The notes: generated by a model not told the origin, from the sequence alone. A DNA stretch of 64,000 nucleotides from Paractinoplanes brasiliensis (GCF_004362215.1 NZ_SNWR01000001.1:2358001-2422000), one strand, 5' to 3'; numbered from the stretch's first letter, positions 41,907 to 50,755 are shown. Translations and numbers: made by a program.

Positions 41907-42380
41907 TCACGCGTCCACCGTCGCATCCACGATGTTGATCTCTTCCTCGGTCACCACGCCGTCCACTATGCGGAACGAGCGAATCTCTTCCGAGTCGCTC
42001 TCGCGGGTCGACACGAGAAGATAATGCGCGCCCGGCTCACCGGCGAACGAGATGTCGGTGCGCGACGGATACGCCTCGGTGGCCGTGTGCGAGTGGTAGA
42101 TGACCACGGGTTCCTCGTCGTTGTCGTCCATCTCGCGCCACACGCGCAGCTGCTCCATGGAGTCGAACTCGTAGAACGTCATCGACCGGGCCGCGTTGTC
42201 CATCGGGATGAGCCGCGTCGGCAGGTCTTTGCCGATCGGGCCGGCGACCACGCCGCAGGCCTCGTCGGGGTGGTCCCGGCGGGCGTGGGCGACGATCGCG
42301 TCGACGATCGCGCTGTCGATGGTCAGCACACCGTTCACATTACCGTGAGATTTCCCGGAACCCGACGTGGCAGCGCTCAC
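41907..42380 (-). CDS. mec: JAMM-family CysO-cysteine peptidase Mec
   Basis: 157 residues. Zn-dependent JAB1/MPN+ protease that releases cysteine from the CysO-Cys adduct. The JAMM motif is complete: Glu in DEACGVVAG, HSHTATEAYPSRTD with both His, Ser and Asp. GTG start overlapping the DUF2017 stop. The first ~15 residues are unconserved, so an internal GTG may be the true start. In this cluster it may also trim the CysO extension. Confidence 0.92.
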   Translation of the reverse strand: MSAATSGSGKSHGNVNGVLTIDSAIVDAIVAHARRDHPDEACGVVAGPIGKDLPTRLIPMDNAARSMTFYEFDSMEQLRVWREMDDNDEEPVVIYHSHTATEAYPSRTDISFAGEPGAHYLLVSTRESDSEEIRSFRIVDGVVTEEEINIVDATVDA

Positions 42381-42877
42381 TCGATTTCGGGCAGCGCGTT
42401 CAGCAGCGACTCCTGCAGATAGCCGAGGTAGGCGTACACGCTCAGCTGGAAGACCCGGCTCGAGCCGGGATCGTGCAGCACCGCGGCGTCCAGCTCGTCG
42501 CTCAGGTCGGTGTCGGCCTGGATGTCGAGGCGGGTGCCCATGGCCAGCCGCGCGTCGTTGATCGCGCGCAGCCAGGCCTCGGCCGCCTCACCGTCCAGCC
42601 GCACCTCGCCCTCGCCCTCGTCGGGCAGCGCCGCGAGGATGGCCCCGGCCTGGTCGATCTTGCTGGTCTTGAGATCGCCCTCGGTGTAGAGGCGGAACTC
42701 GGCCGAGTCGTCCGGCTTGTCGGGATAGATGTCGGGGAAGAGCCGGCTGACGACTGGATCGGTGTGATCCATGCCGTCGGTCAGCAGGCCGACAACCTCA
42801 CCGGCGACCTTGCGCAGGACGCGCACCTCGTCGACTGCGAAGGTGGCCACGCACTGGCTGCCGTTGCGTCGGAACAT
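42377..42877 (-). CDS. DUF2017 family protein
   Basis: 166 residues. It matches the DUF2017 proteins found between clpS and mec in many Actinobacteria: VVGLLTDGMDHTDPVVSRLFPDIYPD near the N-terminus, EAAEAWLRAINDARLAMGTRL, and FQLSVYAYLGYLQESLLNALPE at the end. Function undefined. It overlaps mec by 4 bp and lies 18 bp after clpS. Confidence 0.9.
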   Translation of the reverse strand: MFRRNGSQCVATFAVDEVRVLRKVAGEVVGLLTDGMDHTDPVVSRLFPDIYPDKPDDSAEFRLYTEGDLKTSKIDQAGAILAALPDEGEGEVRLDGEAAEAWLRAINDARLAMGTRLDIQADTDLSDELDAAVLHDPGSSRVFQLSVYAYLGYLQESLLNALPEIE

Positions 42878-42895
42878 CTTCTCTCTCCCGCGGTG

Positions 42896-43195
42896 TCATT
42901 CCCGGTCCACCGTCGCCCAGAGACCGTATCCGTGCAGCTGGTTGGCGTCCATCTCCATGCGCTCGCGCGCCCCGGAGCTGACCACCGCCCGGCCCTTGTT
43001 GTGCACATCGAGCATCAGAGCCTCGGCCTTCTCCTTCGAGTAGCCGAAAATCTTCTGGAAAACCCAGGTCACGTACGACATGAGGTTCACCGGATCGTCC
43101 CAGACGATCGTCACCCACGGCCGGTCGTCAGCGGGTGCCTCCTCGATCTCGGGACTCTCGACGGGAGCGACCTGGGGAAGCGCCATGCTCACCAT
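42896..43195 (-). CDS. clpS: ClpS adaptor protein
   Basis: 99 residues. It delivers N-end-rule substrates to ClpC/ClpA-ClpP. The core reads RPWVTIVWDDPVNLMSYVTWVFQKIFGYSKEKAEALML, followed by VHNKGRAVVSSGARERMEMDANQLHGYGLWAT, all conserved. ATG 43195 or ATG 43186 could be the start; neither has a clear RBS. First gene of the clpS-DUF2017-mec-cysO-cysM run, divergent from pncB. Confidence 0.95.
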   Translation of the reverse strand: MVSMALPQVAPVESPEIEEAPADDRPWVTIVWDDPVNLMSYVTWVFQKIFGYSKEKAEALMLDVHNKGRAVVSSGARERMEMDANQLHGYGLWATVDRE

Positions 43196-43279
43196 GGTGC
43201 CACCGGTTTCGCCGCATCGGTGAACCGGAACGCCGATCCGCAGGTCAGTACGCGGTTCGTAAGGGGCGGCGGCGCGCAA

Positions 43280-43285
43280 TAGGGT
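43280..43285 (+). promoter_or_regulatory. -10 box for a leaderless pncB mRNA
   Basis: TAGGGT lies 6 nt before the GTG at 43292, a spacing that fits transcription starting at the start codon. No RBS is present. The -35 box is unclear. Confidence 0.45.
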
Positions 43286-43291
43286 GGACTC

Positions 43292-44578
43292 GTGAACACC
43301 TTCGCCCCCGCACTGATGACCGATCAGTACGAGCTGACCATGGTCAGCGCAGCGCTCAAGGACGGCACCGCCGACCGGCAGTGCGTCTTCGAGGTCTTCG
43401 CCCGCCGCCTGCCCGGCGGCCGGCGTTACGGCGTGGTGGCCGGTCCGGGCCGCCTGATCGAGTTGGTCAGGGAATTCCGGTTCGGCGCGGCCGAGGTCGA
43501 CTTCCTGCGCGGAGCGGGCATCGTCGACGAGGCGACCGCCAAGTGGCTGGCGGACTATCGCTTCTCCGGCGACATCGACGGGTACGCCGAGGGTGAGCTG
43601 TTCTTCCCCGGTTCGCCGATCATGACGGTCAGCGGCACCTTCGCCGAGTGCGTGATGCTCGAGACGCTCATTTTGTCGGTGCTCAACCACGACAGCGCGG
43701 TGGCGGCGGGAGCGGCCCGCATGGTCACCGCGGCGCGGGGCCGGCCGATCATCGAGATGGGCTCCCGGCGTACGCACGAGGATTCTGCCGTCGCCGCCGC
43801 GCGGGCCGCCTATCTGGCCGGGTTCGCCTCGACCTCCAACCTGGCCGCGGGAGCGCTCTACGGCATCCCCACCACCGGCACCTCGGCCCACGCCTTCACG
43901 CTGCTGCACGACGACGAGCCGGCCGCGTTCGCCTCCCAGGTGGCCGCGCTCGGCAAGAACACGACGCTGCTGGTCGACACGTACGACATCGGCCAGGGCA
44001 TCCGCAACGCGATCGCGGTGGCCGGGCCCGACCTGCGCGCCGTCCGCATCGACTCGGGCGACCTGTCGGTGCTGGCGCAGCACTCGCGCGAGCTGCTGGA
44101 CTCGCTCGGCGCGACCGAGACCCAGATCGTCGTCTCCGGCGACATGGACGAGTACGCGATCGCCGCGCTGGCCGCCGAGCCCGTCGACATGTACGGCGCC
44201 GGCACCGCGGTGGTCACCGGCTCCGGCGCGCCCACCGCCGGCCTGGTCTACAAGCTCGTCGAGGTCGAGGGGCGCCCGGTGGTCAAGCGCTCGGAGAACA
44301 AGGCGACGGTCGGCGGGCGCAAGACGGCCGTACGCCGGCACAAGCCCACCGGCACGGCAACCGAAGAGATCGTGGTGTCGCAGGGGGTGCCCGACCACGC
44401 CGCCAACGACCGGCTCCTGCAACGCTCGTACGTGATCGCGGGCGAGGTGGCCGAGGCGCCCAGCCTCGCCGAGTCGCGCGAACACCTGCGCCAGTGCCTG
44501 ATCTCGATCCCGTGGGAGGGCCTCAAGCTCTCGGCCGGCGACCCGGCCCTCCCCGTGACCATCGTCCCGACTGCTTAG
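43292..44578 (+). CDS. pncB: nicotinate phosphoribosyltransferase
   Basis: 428 residues. It makes nicotinate mononucleotide from nicotinate and PRPP in NAD salvage. N-terminal LMTDQYELTMVSAAL, FEVFARRLPGGRRYGVVAG; central EMGSRRTHEDSAVAAARAAYLAGFASTSNLAAG; phosphate-binding VDTYDIGQG and IDSGDLSVLAQ. GTG start. Adjacent pncA supplies nicotinate, so the two genes make the nicotinamide-to-NaMN branch. Confidence 0.96.
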   Translation: MNTFAPALMTDQYELTMVSAALKDGTADRQCVFEVFARRLPGGRRYGVVAGPGRLIELVREFRFGAAEVDFLRGAGIVDEATAKWLADYRFSGDIDGYAEGELFFPGSPIMTVSGTFAECVMLETLILSVLNHDSAVAAGAARMVTAARGRPIIEMGSRRTHEDSAVAAARAAYLAGFASTSNLAAGALYGIPTTGTSAHAFTLLHDDEPAAFASQVAALGKNTTLLVDTYDIGQGIRNAIAVAGPDLRAVRIDSGDLSVLAQHSRELLDSLGATETQIVVSGDMDEYAIAALAAEPVDMYGAGTAVVTGSGAPTAGLVYKLVEVEGRPVVKRSENKATVGGRKTAVRRHKPTGTATEEIVVSQGVPDHAANDRLLQRSYVIAGEVAEAPSLAESREHLRQCLISIPWEGLKLSAGDPALPVTIVPTA

Positions 44579-44588
44579 GGGTTGTCCC

Positions 44589-45167
44589 GTGACACGAGCG
44601 CTGATCATCGTCGACGTTCAGAACGACTTCTGCGAGGGCGGCTCGCTCGCCGTTTCCGGCGGGGGCGCCGTGGCCGCTGGCATCTCGCTGGTGCTCGACA
44701 AGGCCGGTGAGCGGTGGGACCACGTGGTCGCCACCAAGGACTGGCACATCGACCCCGGCAGCCACTTCAGCGACCACCCGGACTATCTCGACAGCTGGCC
44801 GCGGCACTGCGTGGTCGGCACGTCCGGCGCCGATTTTCACCCGGAGCTCCGCACCGACCGGGTCGAGGCGGTCTTCCACAAGGGCGAGTACAAGGCGGCG
44901 TACTCAGGGTTCGAGGGCAGGACCGAGGGCGGCGAGACCCTGGCCGCTTGGCTGCGCGAGCGGGATGTGACGGAAGTCGAAGTGGTGGGCATCGCCACCG
45001 ACCATTGCGTACGGGCCACCGCGCTCGACGCCCGTGCCGAGGGATTCGCGACGACCGTGTTGCTGGAGCTCACGGCCGGTGTCGCCGCCGGCACGACGGC
45101 CGCCGCGCTCGAGGAGTTCCGTACGGCGTCGATCGAGACGACCGGTGAGCCGGTGGTCTCGTCCTGA
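44589..45167 (+). CDS. pncA: nicotinamidase PncA
   Basis: 192 residues. Isochorismatase-fold amidase converting nicotinamide to nicotinate. Catalytic Asp in ALIIVDVQNDFCEGG, Lys in FHKGEYKAAYSGF, Cys in GIATDHCVRATALDA; metal-binding TKDWHIDPGSHFSDHP. GTG start 10 bp after pncB. Mycobacterial homologues activate pyrazinamide. Confidence 0.96.
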   Translation: MTRALIIVDVQNDFCEGGSLAVSGGGAVAAGISLVLDKAGERWDHVVATKDWHIDPGSHFSDHPDYLDSWPRHCVVGTSGADFHPELRTDRVEAVFHKGEYKAAYSGFEGRTEGGETLAAWLRERDVTEVEVVGIATDHCVRATALDARAEGFATTVLLELTAGVAAGTTAAALEEFRTASIETTGEPVVSS

Positions 45168-45241
45168 TTCCTGCCTGATCAAATAGTTGGTTTTTTGTCG
45201 TACCCCCGGGGCAGGATGTGGCCTCGGAGGTCAGGAACAAC

Positions 45242-46603
45242 ATGCGTCTCAAGCCTTACCGTGACACGCTCGCTCTACCCGGCATCAAGTCGCTGCTCTC
45301 GGTGGCGACGCTGGCGCGCATCCCCATCGCGGCCGGCGCCGTCGTGCTCACCCTGCACGTGGTCACCGACCTCGGGCGGGGTTACGGCGCGGCCGGCCTG
45401 ATCGGCGCGGCGTTCACGATCGGCGGCTCGGTGGGCGCGCCCCTGATGGGCCGGCTGATCGACCGGCGCGGCCTACGGGTCGTGCTCGTGCTGACCACGG
45501 TGGCCGAGGTGCTGTTCTGGTCGCTGGCCCAGGCCGTGCCCTATTGGGCTCTGCTGGTCATGGCCCTGGTCGGCGGGTTCCTGTCGCTGCCGGCGTTCTC
45601 GGTGGCCCGCCAGTCGATCAGCGCGCTCACGCCCGAGGCGCAGCGGCTGCCCGCGTTCGCGCTCGACTCGATCTCGACCGAGCTGTCGTTCATGGCCGGG
45701 CCGGCGCTCGGCGTGCTGGTCGCCACGACCGCCGGGCCGCGCTGGGCGATGCTCATGCTCGCGGCCGGCATCCTGCTCTCCGGGCTTGGGCTCTGGCTGC
45801 TCAACCCGCCGGTTCGCGCCGCGCACGAGGCCCCGATCACGGCGGGCGAGCGGGTGCCACGGCGCAGCTGGCTCGGGCCGCGGTTCGTCGCCGTCCTGCT
45901 CGTGACGATGGCCGCCACCCTGGTGCTCTCGGGCACCGACGTGGCGCTCGTGGCCGTCCTGCGCGACAACGGCGAGCTGGGCTGGAGCGGCCTGGTGATG
46001 TCGCTGTGGGCGTTCTACTCGCTGCTGGGCGGCTTCGCCTACGGCACAATGCAGCGGGCCTTCCCGCCCGTGGTCATCCTGGCCCCGTTGGCCGTCACCA
46101 CCATGCTGGTCAGCCTGGGCGAGGCCCACTGGTGGCTGATCGCCCTGCTCCTCATCCCGGCCGGCGCCCTCTGCGCCCCCTTGATCACCTCAACGGCCGA
46201 CGCCATCAGCCGCATGATCCCCGCCGCCGCCCGGGGCGAGGCCATGGGCCTGCACAACTCGGCCCTCACCGTCGGCGTGGCCCTGGGCGGCCCCCTGGCC
46301 GGCTTCGCCGCCGACACCCTCTCCCCCCGCTGGGGTTTCGCCACAGTCGGCGGCGTGGGCGTCCTGATCGCCCTGCTGGTCCTCCCCACCGAGCTCCGCC
46401 GCCGAAGCGCCGCGCCCTTGGCGGCCGCTCCCACCACCGGCTCATCGAGCGCGGCGGAACCGGCCATCGCCGGCGCCACGCTCGCCGTCACCACCGCCGG
46501 CGGCACGTGCGCCGACCGCCCGAATGCCCCGCGACAGGCCACGGCGTACGACCACTCCGACACGTCCGGCCACGGCGACGCTCTGCCCACCGGCCGCCCC
46601 TGA
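45242..46603 (+). CDS. MFS transporter
   Basis: 453 residues, 12 TM helices. GAPLMGRLIDRRGLRVVLVL is the motif A region and RGEAMGLHNSALTVGVALGGPLAG lies in the second half. ATG 45242 follows GGAGG at 11 nt; GTG 45218 would add eight residues. A hydrophilic Ala/Thr-rich tail of ~60 residues ends the chain. Resembles actinobacterial exporters of undefined substrate. Confidence 0.85.
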   Translation: MRLKPYRDTLALPGIKSLLSVATLARIPIAAGAVVLTLHVVTDLGRGYGAAGLIGAAFTIGGSVGAPLMGRLIDRRGLRVVLVLTTVAEVLFWSLAQAVPYWALLVMALVGGFLSLPAFSVARQSISALTPEAQRLPAFALDSISTELSFMAGPALGVLVATTAGPRWAMLMLAAGILLSGLGLWLLNPPVRAAHEAPITAGERVPRRSWLGPRFVAVLLVTMAATLVLSGTDVALVAVLRDNGELGWSGLVMSLWAFYSLLGGFAYGTMQRAFPPVVILAPLAVTTMLVSLGEAHWWLIALLLIPAGALCAPLITSTADAISRMIPAAARGEAMGLHNSALTVGVALGGPLAGFAADTLSPRWGFATVGGVGVLIALLVLPTELRRRSAAPLAAAPTTGSSSAAEPAIAGATLAVTTAGGTCADRPNAPRQATAYDHSDTSGHGDALPTGRP

Positions 46604-46721
46604 ACCACGTCGCTGCCCGCCCTGACCGCTCCCCGTGCGACCGGCAACACAGTTCCGGCCACCGCCGGCGCACGCCGACCGCCCCACCGCAGTACCACGA
46701 CTTCCCGGCCGACCCGGCGGA

Positions 46722-46831
46722 CCCGGATGTGCCCGGCGGACCCGGATGTGCCCGGCGGACCCGGATGTGCCCGGCGGACCCGGATGTGCCCGGCGGACCC
46801 GGATGTGCCCGGCGGACCCGGATGTGCCCGG
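46722..46831. repeat. 19-bp tandem repeat, 5 full copies plus a partial one
   Basis: Unit cccggatgtgcccggcgga at 46722, 46741, 46760, 46779 and 46798, then a partial copy from 46817. The full copies are identical. As 19 is not a multiple of 3, the array is not a conserved coding repeat. Confidence 0.93.
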
Positions 46832-47030
46832 TCCGGCGCCCAGTGGCGCCGGCACGCCCGGCCACAGCGACGCCTTCTGCTGCCCTACCTGGCCCCCGTC
46901 GTCGGCCTGGCCTCGGCTCACAAGGTCGGCTCGTTCCACAGGCGAACCCTCTCGCCGTCCCTGATCCTGTCTATCGCTGCGGCGGCCCGTCACCGCACCA
47001 CCGATCAGTTCCCGGCCGCGCTCGCCACCA

Positions 47031-47249
47031 CAGGCACAGTTCCCCGGCTGTATGCCCCGCGCCGCTGTTTGACTGCCTTCCCGGTCAGGGTCACGCCCCC
47101 GCAGGTACAATTCCCCGGCTGCATGCCCCGCGCGCCGCTGTTTCACTGCATCTTCCCCGTCAGGGTCACACCCCCGCAGGCACAATTCCCCGCCTGTATG
47201 CGCCTCGCGCCGCTGTTTGACTGCATTCCCGGTCAGGGTCTCGCCCCCG
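47031..47249. repeat. ~73-bp imperfect tandem repeat, 3 copies
   Basis: Copies 47031-47101, 47102-47176 and 47177-47249 share caggcacaattccccggctg, gccgctgtttgactgc and ggtcagggtcacgcccccg. A partial fourth begins at 47250. Lengths of 71, 75 and 73 bp show small indels, so the array is probably not coding. Confidence 0.85.
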
Positions 47250-47463
47250 CCTGTATTGCCCCTCGCACCCATAGCATCCTAGGACCCTAGCCTGACTGTC
47301 CGTCGTCTTCGCCTTGAGCCGAGCAGCGCTGACCCCCAAGCGGCAGGGCGACCGCATCGGCACTACCCGCCCACCTCCCGGGCGCGCGCCAGGCGGACGC
47401 CGCCGGGGCGCCCGGGGCCTTCGACCGTCGCGTTTCGCCTGAGTGGCAGGTGTGGACCACTCC

Positions 47464-47485
47464 TGAGCTGCAGTGATGCAGCTCA
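47464..47485. promoter_or_regulatory. 9-4-9 perfect palindrome upstream of the SMR operon
   Basis: TGAGCTGCA gtga TGCAGCTCA, 21 bp before the 32-bp double operator. Possibly a second regulator site or an RNA hairpin. Confidence 0.5.
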
Positions 47486-47505
47486 CACGGCACTCTCCCA
47501 TTCAT

Positions 47506-47537
47506 CTTGTACGGTCGTACTTGTACGTTCGTACAAG
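47506..47537. promoter_or_regulatory. 32-bp double palindromic operator of the SMR-TetR operon
   Basis: Outer arms CTTGTACG (47506-47513) and CGTACAAG (47530-47537) with internal CGTAC-TT-GTACG give two overlapping half-site pairs. This layout fits QacR-like binding of two TetR dimers. It ends 17 bp before the SMR start codon. Confidence 0.85.
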
Positions 47538-47554
47538 TTGAGAGAAGGAACGCC

Positions 47555-47875
47555 GTGCCGTACGTGTTTTTGCTGGTCGCCATCAGTGCCGAAGTTCTGG
47601 CGACGAGCATGCTGAAGTCGACGGAAGGCTTCTCTCGGCTCTGGCCGACGATCGGGTGCCTGGCTGGTTACGTGGTCTCGTTCGCCGCTTTGTCGCTTGT
47701 CGTTCGGGACCTGCCGGTCGGGGTGGTCTACGCGGTTTGGTCCGCCCTCGGGACCGCCGCCATCGTCGCCATCGGCGCGGTCTTCCTCGGCGAACCGCTC
47801 ACGACGGTTAAGGTCGTCGGCGTCAGCCTGATCATCGCCGGCGTAGTGACCGTGAACCTGGGCGGTGCCCATTGA
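47555..47875 (+). CDS. small multidrug resistance (EmrE/SugE-type) transporter
   Basis: 106 residues, four TM helices. Conserved Glu13 in VAISAEVLATSMLKSTEGFSRL is the proton/drug-binding residue of SMR pumps, and helix 3 has PVGVVYAVWSALGTAAIV. It exports quaternary ammonium cations or guanidinium; SugE and EmrE subtypes cannot be separated securely by eye. GTG start after AAGGA. Its stop overlaps the TTG start of the TetR gene. Confidence 0.93.
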   Translation: MPYVFLLVAISAEVLATSMLKSTEGFSRLWPTIGCLAGYVVSFAALSLVVRDLPVGVVYAVWSALGTAAIVAIGAVFLGEPLTTVKVVGVSLIIAGVVTVNLGGAH

Positions 47876-48819
47876 GCAATCCCGAGCCATCCCGGCGTCC
47901 CGCCTCCCCCGATGACCTGGCCACGCCAGGGATCGCAGGCCCGGAAGGAGCAGACGTGCGCAGCGGGAACAGCGCCGACAACGGCCGCGGTGGGGCTTCG
48001 ATCGGGGAGGCTCCAGGTGCCCCCGTTTCAACTACCGGAGCTCCGAGCGATGGGGCTGTGGGTGACGGGGCTTCCCACGGTGGCAGTGGCAGTAGCGACG
48101 CTCTGGGTGGCGAGTCGCAGGGCGGGTCCGGCGCGGGCCCGGGACGGCGTCGCGCGGACCGGGCGAGTGACGCGCCGGCGAAGCCGAGGCGACGGCGCAG
48201 CGATCGGGATCCCCTGCACGACGACAGTCCGGCGCCTGGCCGGCCCGCGCGGCGGCGCAGCGACGGGGAGCCGCGGCGGCCTCAGCGAGCTCGGGACCCG
48301 GAGGCGCGGCGGCGGGCTCTGGCCGCGGCGGCGCTCGAGGTGATCTCGGAGTCGGGGCTGGCAAGGACATCACATCGGGCCGTCGCCGCCAAGGCCGATC
48401 TTCCACTGGGCGCGACCACGTACTACTTCCCCACGCTCGACGACCTGATCGCGGCGGGATTGCAGCTGGCGGCGGCCGACCTGCAGGCCGACTTCGAACG
48501 GTGGGCCGAACGGCTCGGGAACGCCACCGACATCCCGTACGCGGTCGCGGAGCTGATCGCCGAATACCTCACCGACCGTCAGCGCGCCCAACTCGAATGC
48601 GAGCTGTACGTGGCGGCAGCTCGGGACGCCGCCCTACGCCCCCTGGCCATGGCCTGGCTCAGCGGCATGCGCAACCTGCTCGAACCGCACCTGGGGGTGG
48701 CCGCCACCCGTGACGTGATAGCCCTCTTCGACGGCGTCACGCTCCAGGCCCTGATCACCGGTCGTGACGTCGACGGGGAGGCTCTGGCCGCCACCATCCG
48801 CCGCCTGACAACGCCGTAG
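47872..48819 (+). CDS. TetR-family regulator with long disordered N-terminus
   Basis: 315 residues from TTG 47872 (TTGA overlap with the SMR stop). Residues 1 to about 140 are Gly/Ser/Ala then Arg-rich (GGSGSSDALGGESQGGSGAG, RRRRSDRDPLHDD) and look disordered. The TetR core begins near RDPEARRRALAAAALEV, with HTH RTSHRAVAAKADLPLGATTYYFPTLDDLI. An internal start would give a normal ~175-residue repressor, but no convincing RBS marks one. It probably represses the SMR gene through the 32-bp operator. Confidence 0.8.
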   Translation: MSNPEPSRRPASPDDLATPGIAGPEGADVRSGNSADNGRGGASIGEAPGAPVSTTGAPSDGAVGDGASHGGSGSSDALGGESQGGSGAGPGRRRADRASDAPAKPRRRRSDRDPLHDDSPAPGRPARRRSDGEPRRPQRARDPEARRRALAAAALEVISESGLARTSHRAVAAKADLPLGATTYYFPTLDDLIAAGLQLAAADLQADFERWAERLGNATDIPYAVAELIAEYLTDRQRAQLECELYVAAARDAALRPLAMAWLSGMRNLLEPHLGVAATRDVIALFDGVTLQALITGRDVDGEALAATIRRLTTP

Positions 48820-48881
48820 GGCCGGCACGGTCCCGCTCGGAGTGCGGACCGGGAAGATCGCGCGGGTGGAGGTCAGCGAAA

Positions 48882-48908
48882 CGGCCCGCCCTCAAGGAGG
48901 ACGGGCCG
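48882..48908 (-). terminator. terminator of ctaD
   Basis: CGGCCCG/CGGGCCG with an inner CCTC/GAGG stem, beginning 12 nt beyond the ctaD stop. Confidence 0.75.
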
Positions 48909-48919
48909 GTTCAGGATGT

Positions 48920-50674
48920 TCAGTTGTGGTTGGCGCCGGTGTCTTCGGGGTAGGTGGCGCCGCCGTCGGATTCCCTGGTCAAGGGGCGGGCGCCGCCCTC
49001 CGGCGGGCCGGCGAGGGACTGCTCGCCCGCGGCCAGTTCGGGGAACTTGGCGTCGAAGGCCGGGCGCTCGGAGCGGATGCGCGGCATGCGGTCGAAGTTG
49101 CGCAGCGGCGGCGGGGACGACGTGGCCCACTCGAGCGAGTTGCCGTGGCCCCACGGGTCGTCGACGGTCACGACCTGGCCGACCTTGTACGACTTCCAGC
49201 AGTTGTAGATGAACGGCAGTGTCGACAGGCCGAGCACGAACGAGCCGATCGTCGAGAACGTGTTCAGGAACGTGAACCCGTCGGTCTCGAGGTAGTCCGC
49301 GTACCGCCGGGGCATGCCCTCGGTGCCGAGCCAGTGCTGCACCAGGAACGTCGCGTGGAAGCCGATGAACGTCAGCCAGAAGTGAATCTTGCCGAGGCGC
49401 TCGTCGAGCATCCGCCCGAACATCTTCGGGAACCAGAAGTAGATGCCCGAGAAGACCGCGAACACGATCGTGCCGAACAGCACGTAGTGGAAGTGCGCGA
49501 TCACGAAGTACGAGTCGGAGACGTGGAAGTCGATCGGCGGGGAGGCCAGCAGCACGCCGGACAGACCGCCGAACAGGAACGTCACCAGGAAGCCGATCGC
49601 GAACAGCATCGGCGTCTCGAAGCTGATCTGGCCCCGCCACATCGTGCCGATCCACACGAAGAACTTCATGCCGGTCGGAACCGCGATGAGGAAGCTCAGG
49701 AAGCTGAAGAACGGCAGCAGCACCTGGCCGGTGACGAACATGTGGTGCGCCCACACCGACATCGACAGCGCGGCGATCAGCAGGGTGGCGGCGACCAGGC
49801 CCTTGTACCCGAAGACCGGCTTGCGGCTGAAGACCGGGATGACCTCGGTGATGATGCCGAAGAACGGCAGCGCCACGATGTACACCTCGGGGTGGCCGAA
49901 GAACCAGAAGAGGTGCTGCCACAGCATCGGGCCGCCGGTGTCCACGTCGAAGACGTGCGCACCGAGCACGCGGTCGGCGGCGAGGGCGAACAGCGCGGCC
50001 GCCAGGAACGGGAAGACCATGATCACCAGGAGGCTGGTGACGAGGATGTTCCACGTCATGATCGGCATGCGGAACATCGTCATGCCGGGTGCCCGCAGCG
50101 TCAGGATCGTGGTGATCAGGTTGACGCCGCCGAGGATCGTGCCCAGACCCGAGAGGGCCAGGCCGACCACCCACATGTTGCCGCCGATGCCCGGCGAGTG
50201 CAGCGAGTCGCTCAGCGGCGTGTAGGCGAACCACCCGAAGTCGGCCGCGCCACCTGGGGTGAAGAAGCCGCTGATGGTGATCGTGCCGCCGAACAGGTAG
50301 AGCCAGTACGCGAACGAGTTCAGCCGCGGGAACGCCACGTCGGGCGCGCCGATCTGGATCGGCACCACGAAGTTGGCGAACGCGAAAACGATCGGCGTCG
50401 CGAAGAACAGCAGCATGATCGTGCCGTGCATCGTGAACAGCTGGTTGTACTGCTCAGGGGAGAGCACCTGCATGCCCGGGCGCGCCAGCTCGGTGCGCAT
50501 CAGCAGCGCCATGAGGCCGCCGAGCATGTAGAACACGAAGGCCGTGATCATGTACATGATCCCGATCTGCTTCGCGTCCGTCGTGCGCAGGATTCGGGCT
50601 AGCGCCGAACCCTTGACCTGCCGCCTGACCGGGTAAGGCCGGGTCACGATCGGCTTAGGCGCAACGGTCGTCAC
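48920..50674 (-). CDS. ctaD: cytochrome c oxidase subunit I (aa3 type)
   Basis: 584 residues. Catalytic haem-copper subunit that reduces O2 and pumps protons. 12 TM helices; haem ligand region TMHGTIMLLFFATP; the Cu_B/Tyr motif WFFGHPEVYIVALPFFG; Cu_B His pair WAHHMFVTG; haem a and a3 ligands in FVIAHFHYVLFG. A hydrophilic ~60-residue tail follows the last helix. GTG 50674 with GGAGG six nt upstream. No other oxidase subunit genes adjoin it. Confidence 0.97.
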   Translation of the reverse strand: MTTVAPKPIVTRPYPVRRQVKGSALARILRTTDAKQIGIMYMITAFVFYMLGGLMALLMRTELARPGMQVLSPEQYNQLFTMHGTIMLLFFATPIVFAFANFVVPIQIGAPDVAFPRLNSFAYWLYLFGGTITISGFFTPGGAADFGWFAYTPLSDSLHSPGIGGNMWVVGLALSGLGTILGGVNLITTILTLRAPGMTMFRMPIMTWNILVTSLLVIMVFPFLAAALFALAADRVLGAHVFDVDTGGPMLWQHLFWFFGHPEVYIVALPFFGIITEVIPVFSRKPVFGYKGLVAATLLIAALSMSVWAHHMFVTGQVLLPFFSFLSFLIAVPTGMKFFVWIGTMWRGQISFETPMLFAIGFLVTFLFGGLSGVLLASPPIDFHVSDSYFVIAHFHYVLFGTIVFAVFSGIYFWFPKMFGRMLDERLGKIHFWLTFIGFHATFLVQHWLGTEGMPRRYADYLETDGFTFLNTFSTIGSFVLGLSTLPFIYNCWKSYKVGQVVTVDDPWGHGNSLEWATSSPPPLRNFDRMPRIRSERPAFDAKFPELAAGEQSLAGPPEGGARPLTRESDGGATYPEDTGANHN

Positions 50675-50755
50675 GAATAGCCTCCGTTGTCTCGTTCGTC
50701 CCACTCAGTACGCCAGAGAGGAAAGGCGTACCTCGCAGGCAGAATAGTCCCCCGC

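Larger units (their letters stand above)
46604..47463. other. long intergenic region with two tandem-repeat arrays
   Basis: About 860 bp with no convincing gene on either strand. The open frames here are repetitive, lack ribosome sites and resemble no family. It holds a 19-bp array and a ~73-bp array, annotated separately. Confidence 0.7.

Noticed and set aside
46722..46831. 19-bp repeats as a short CRISPR
   Set aside because: Direct head-to-tail repeats without spacers.
48842..50602. 586-codon plus-strand open frame
   Set aside because: Antisense to ctaD, which is unmistakable.
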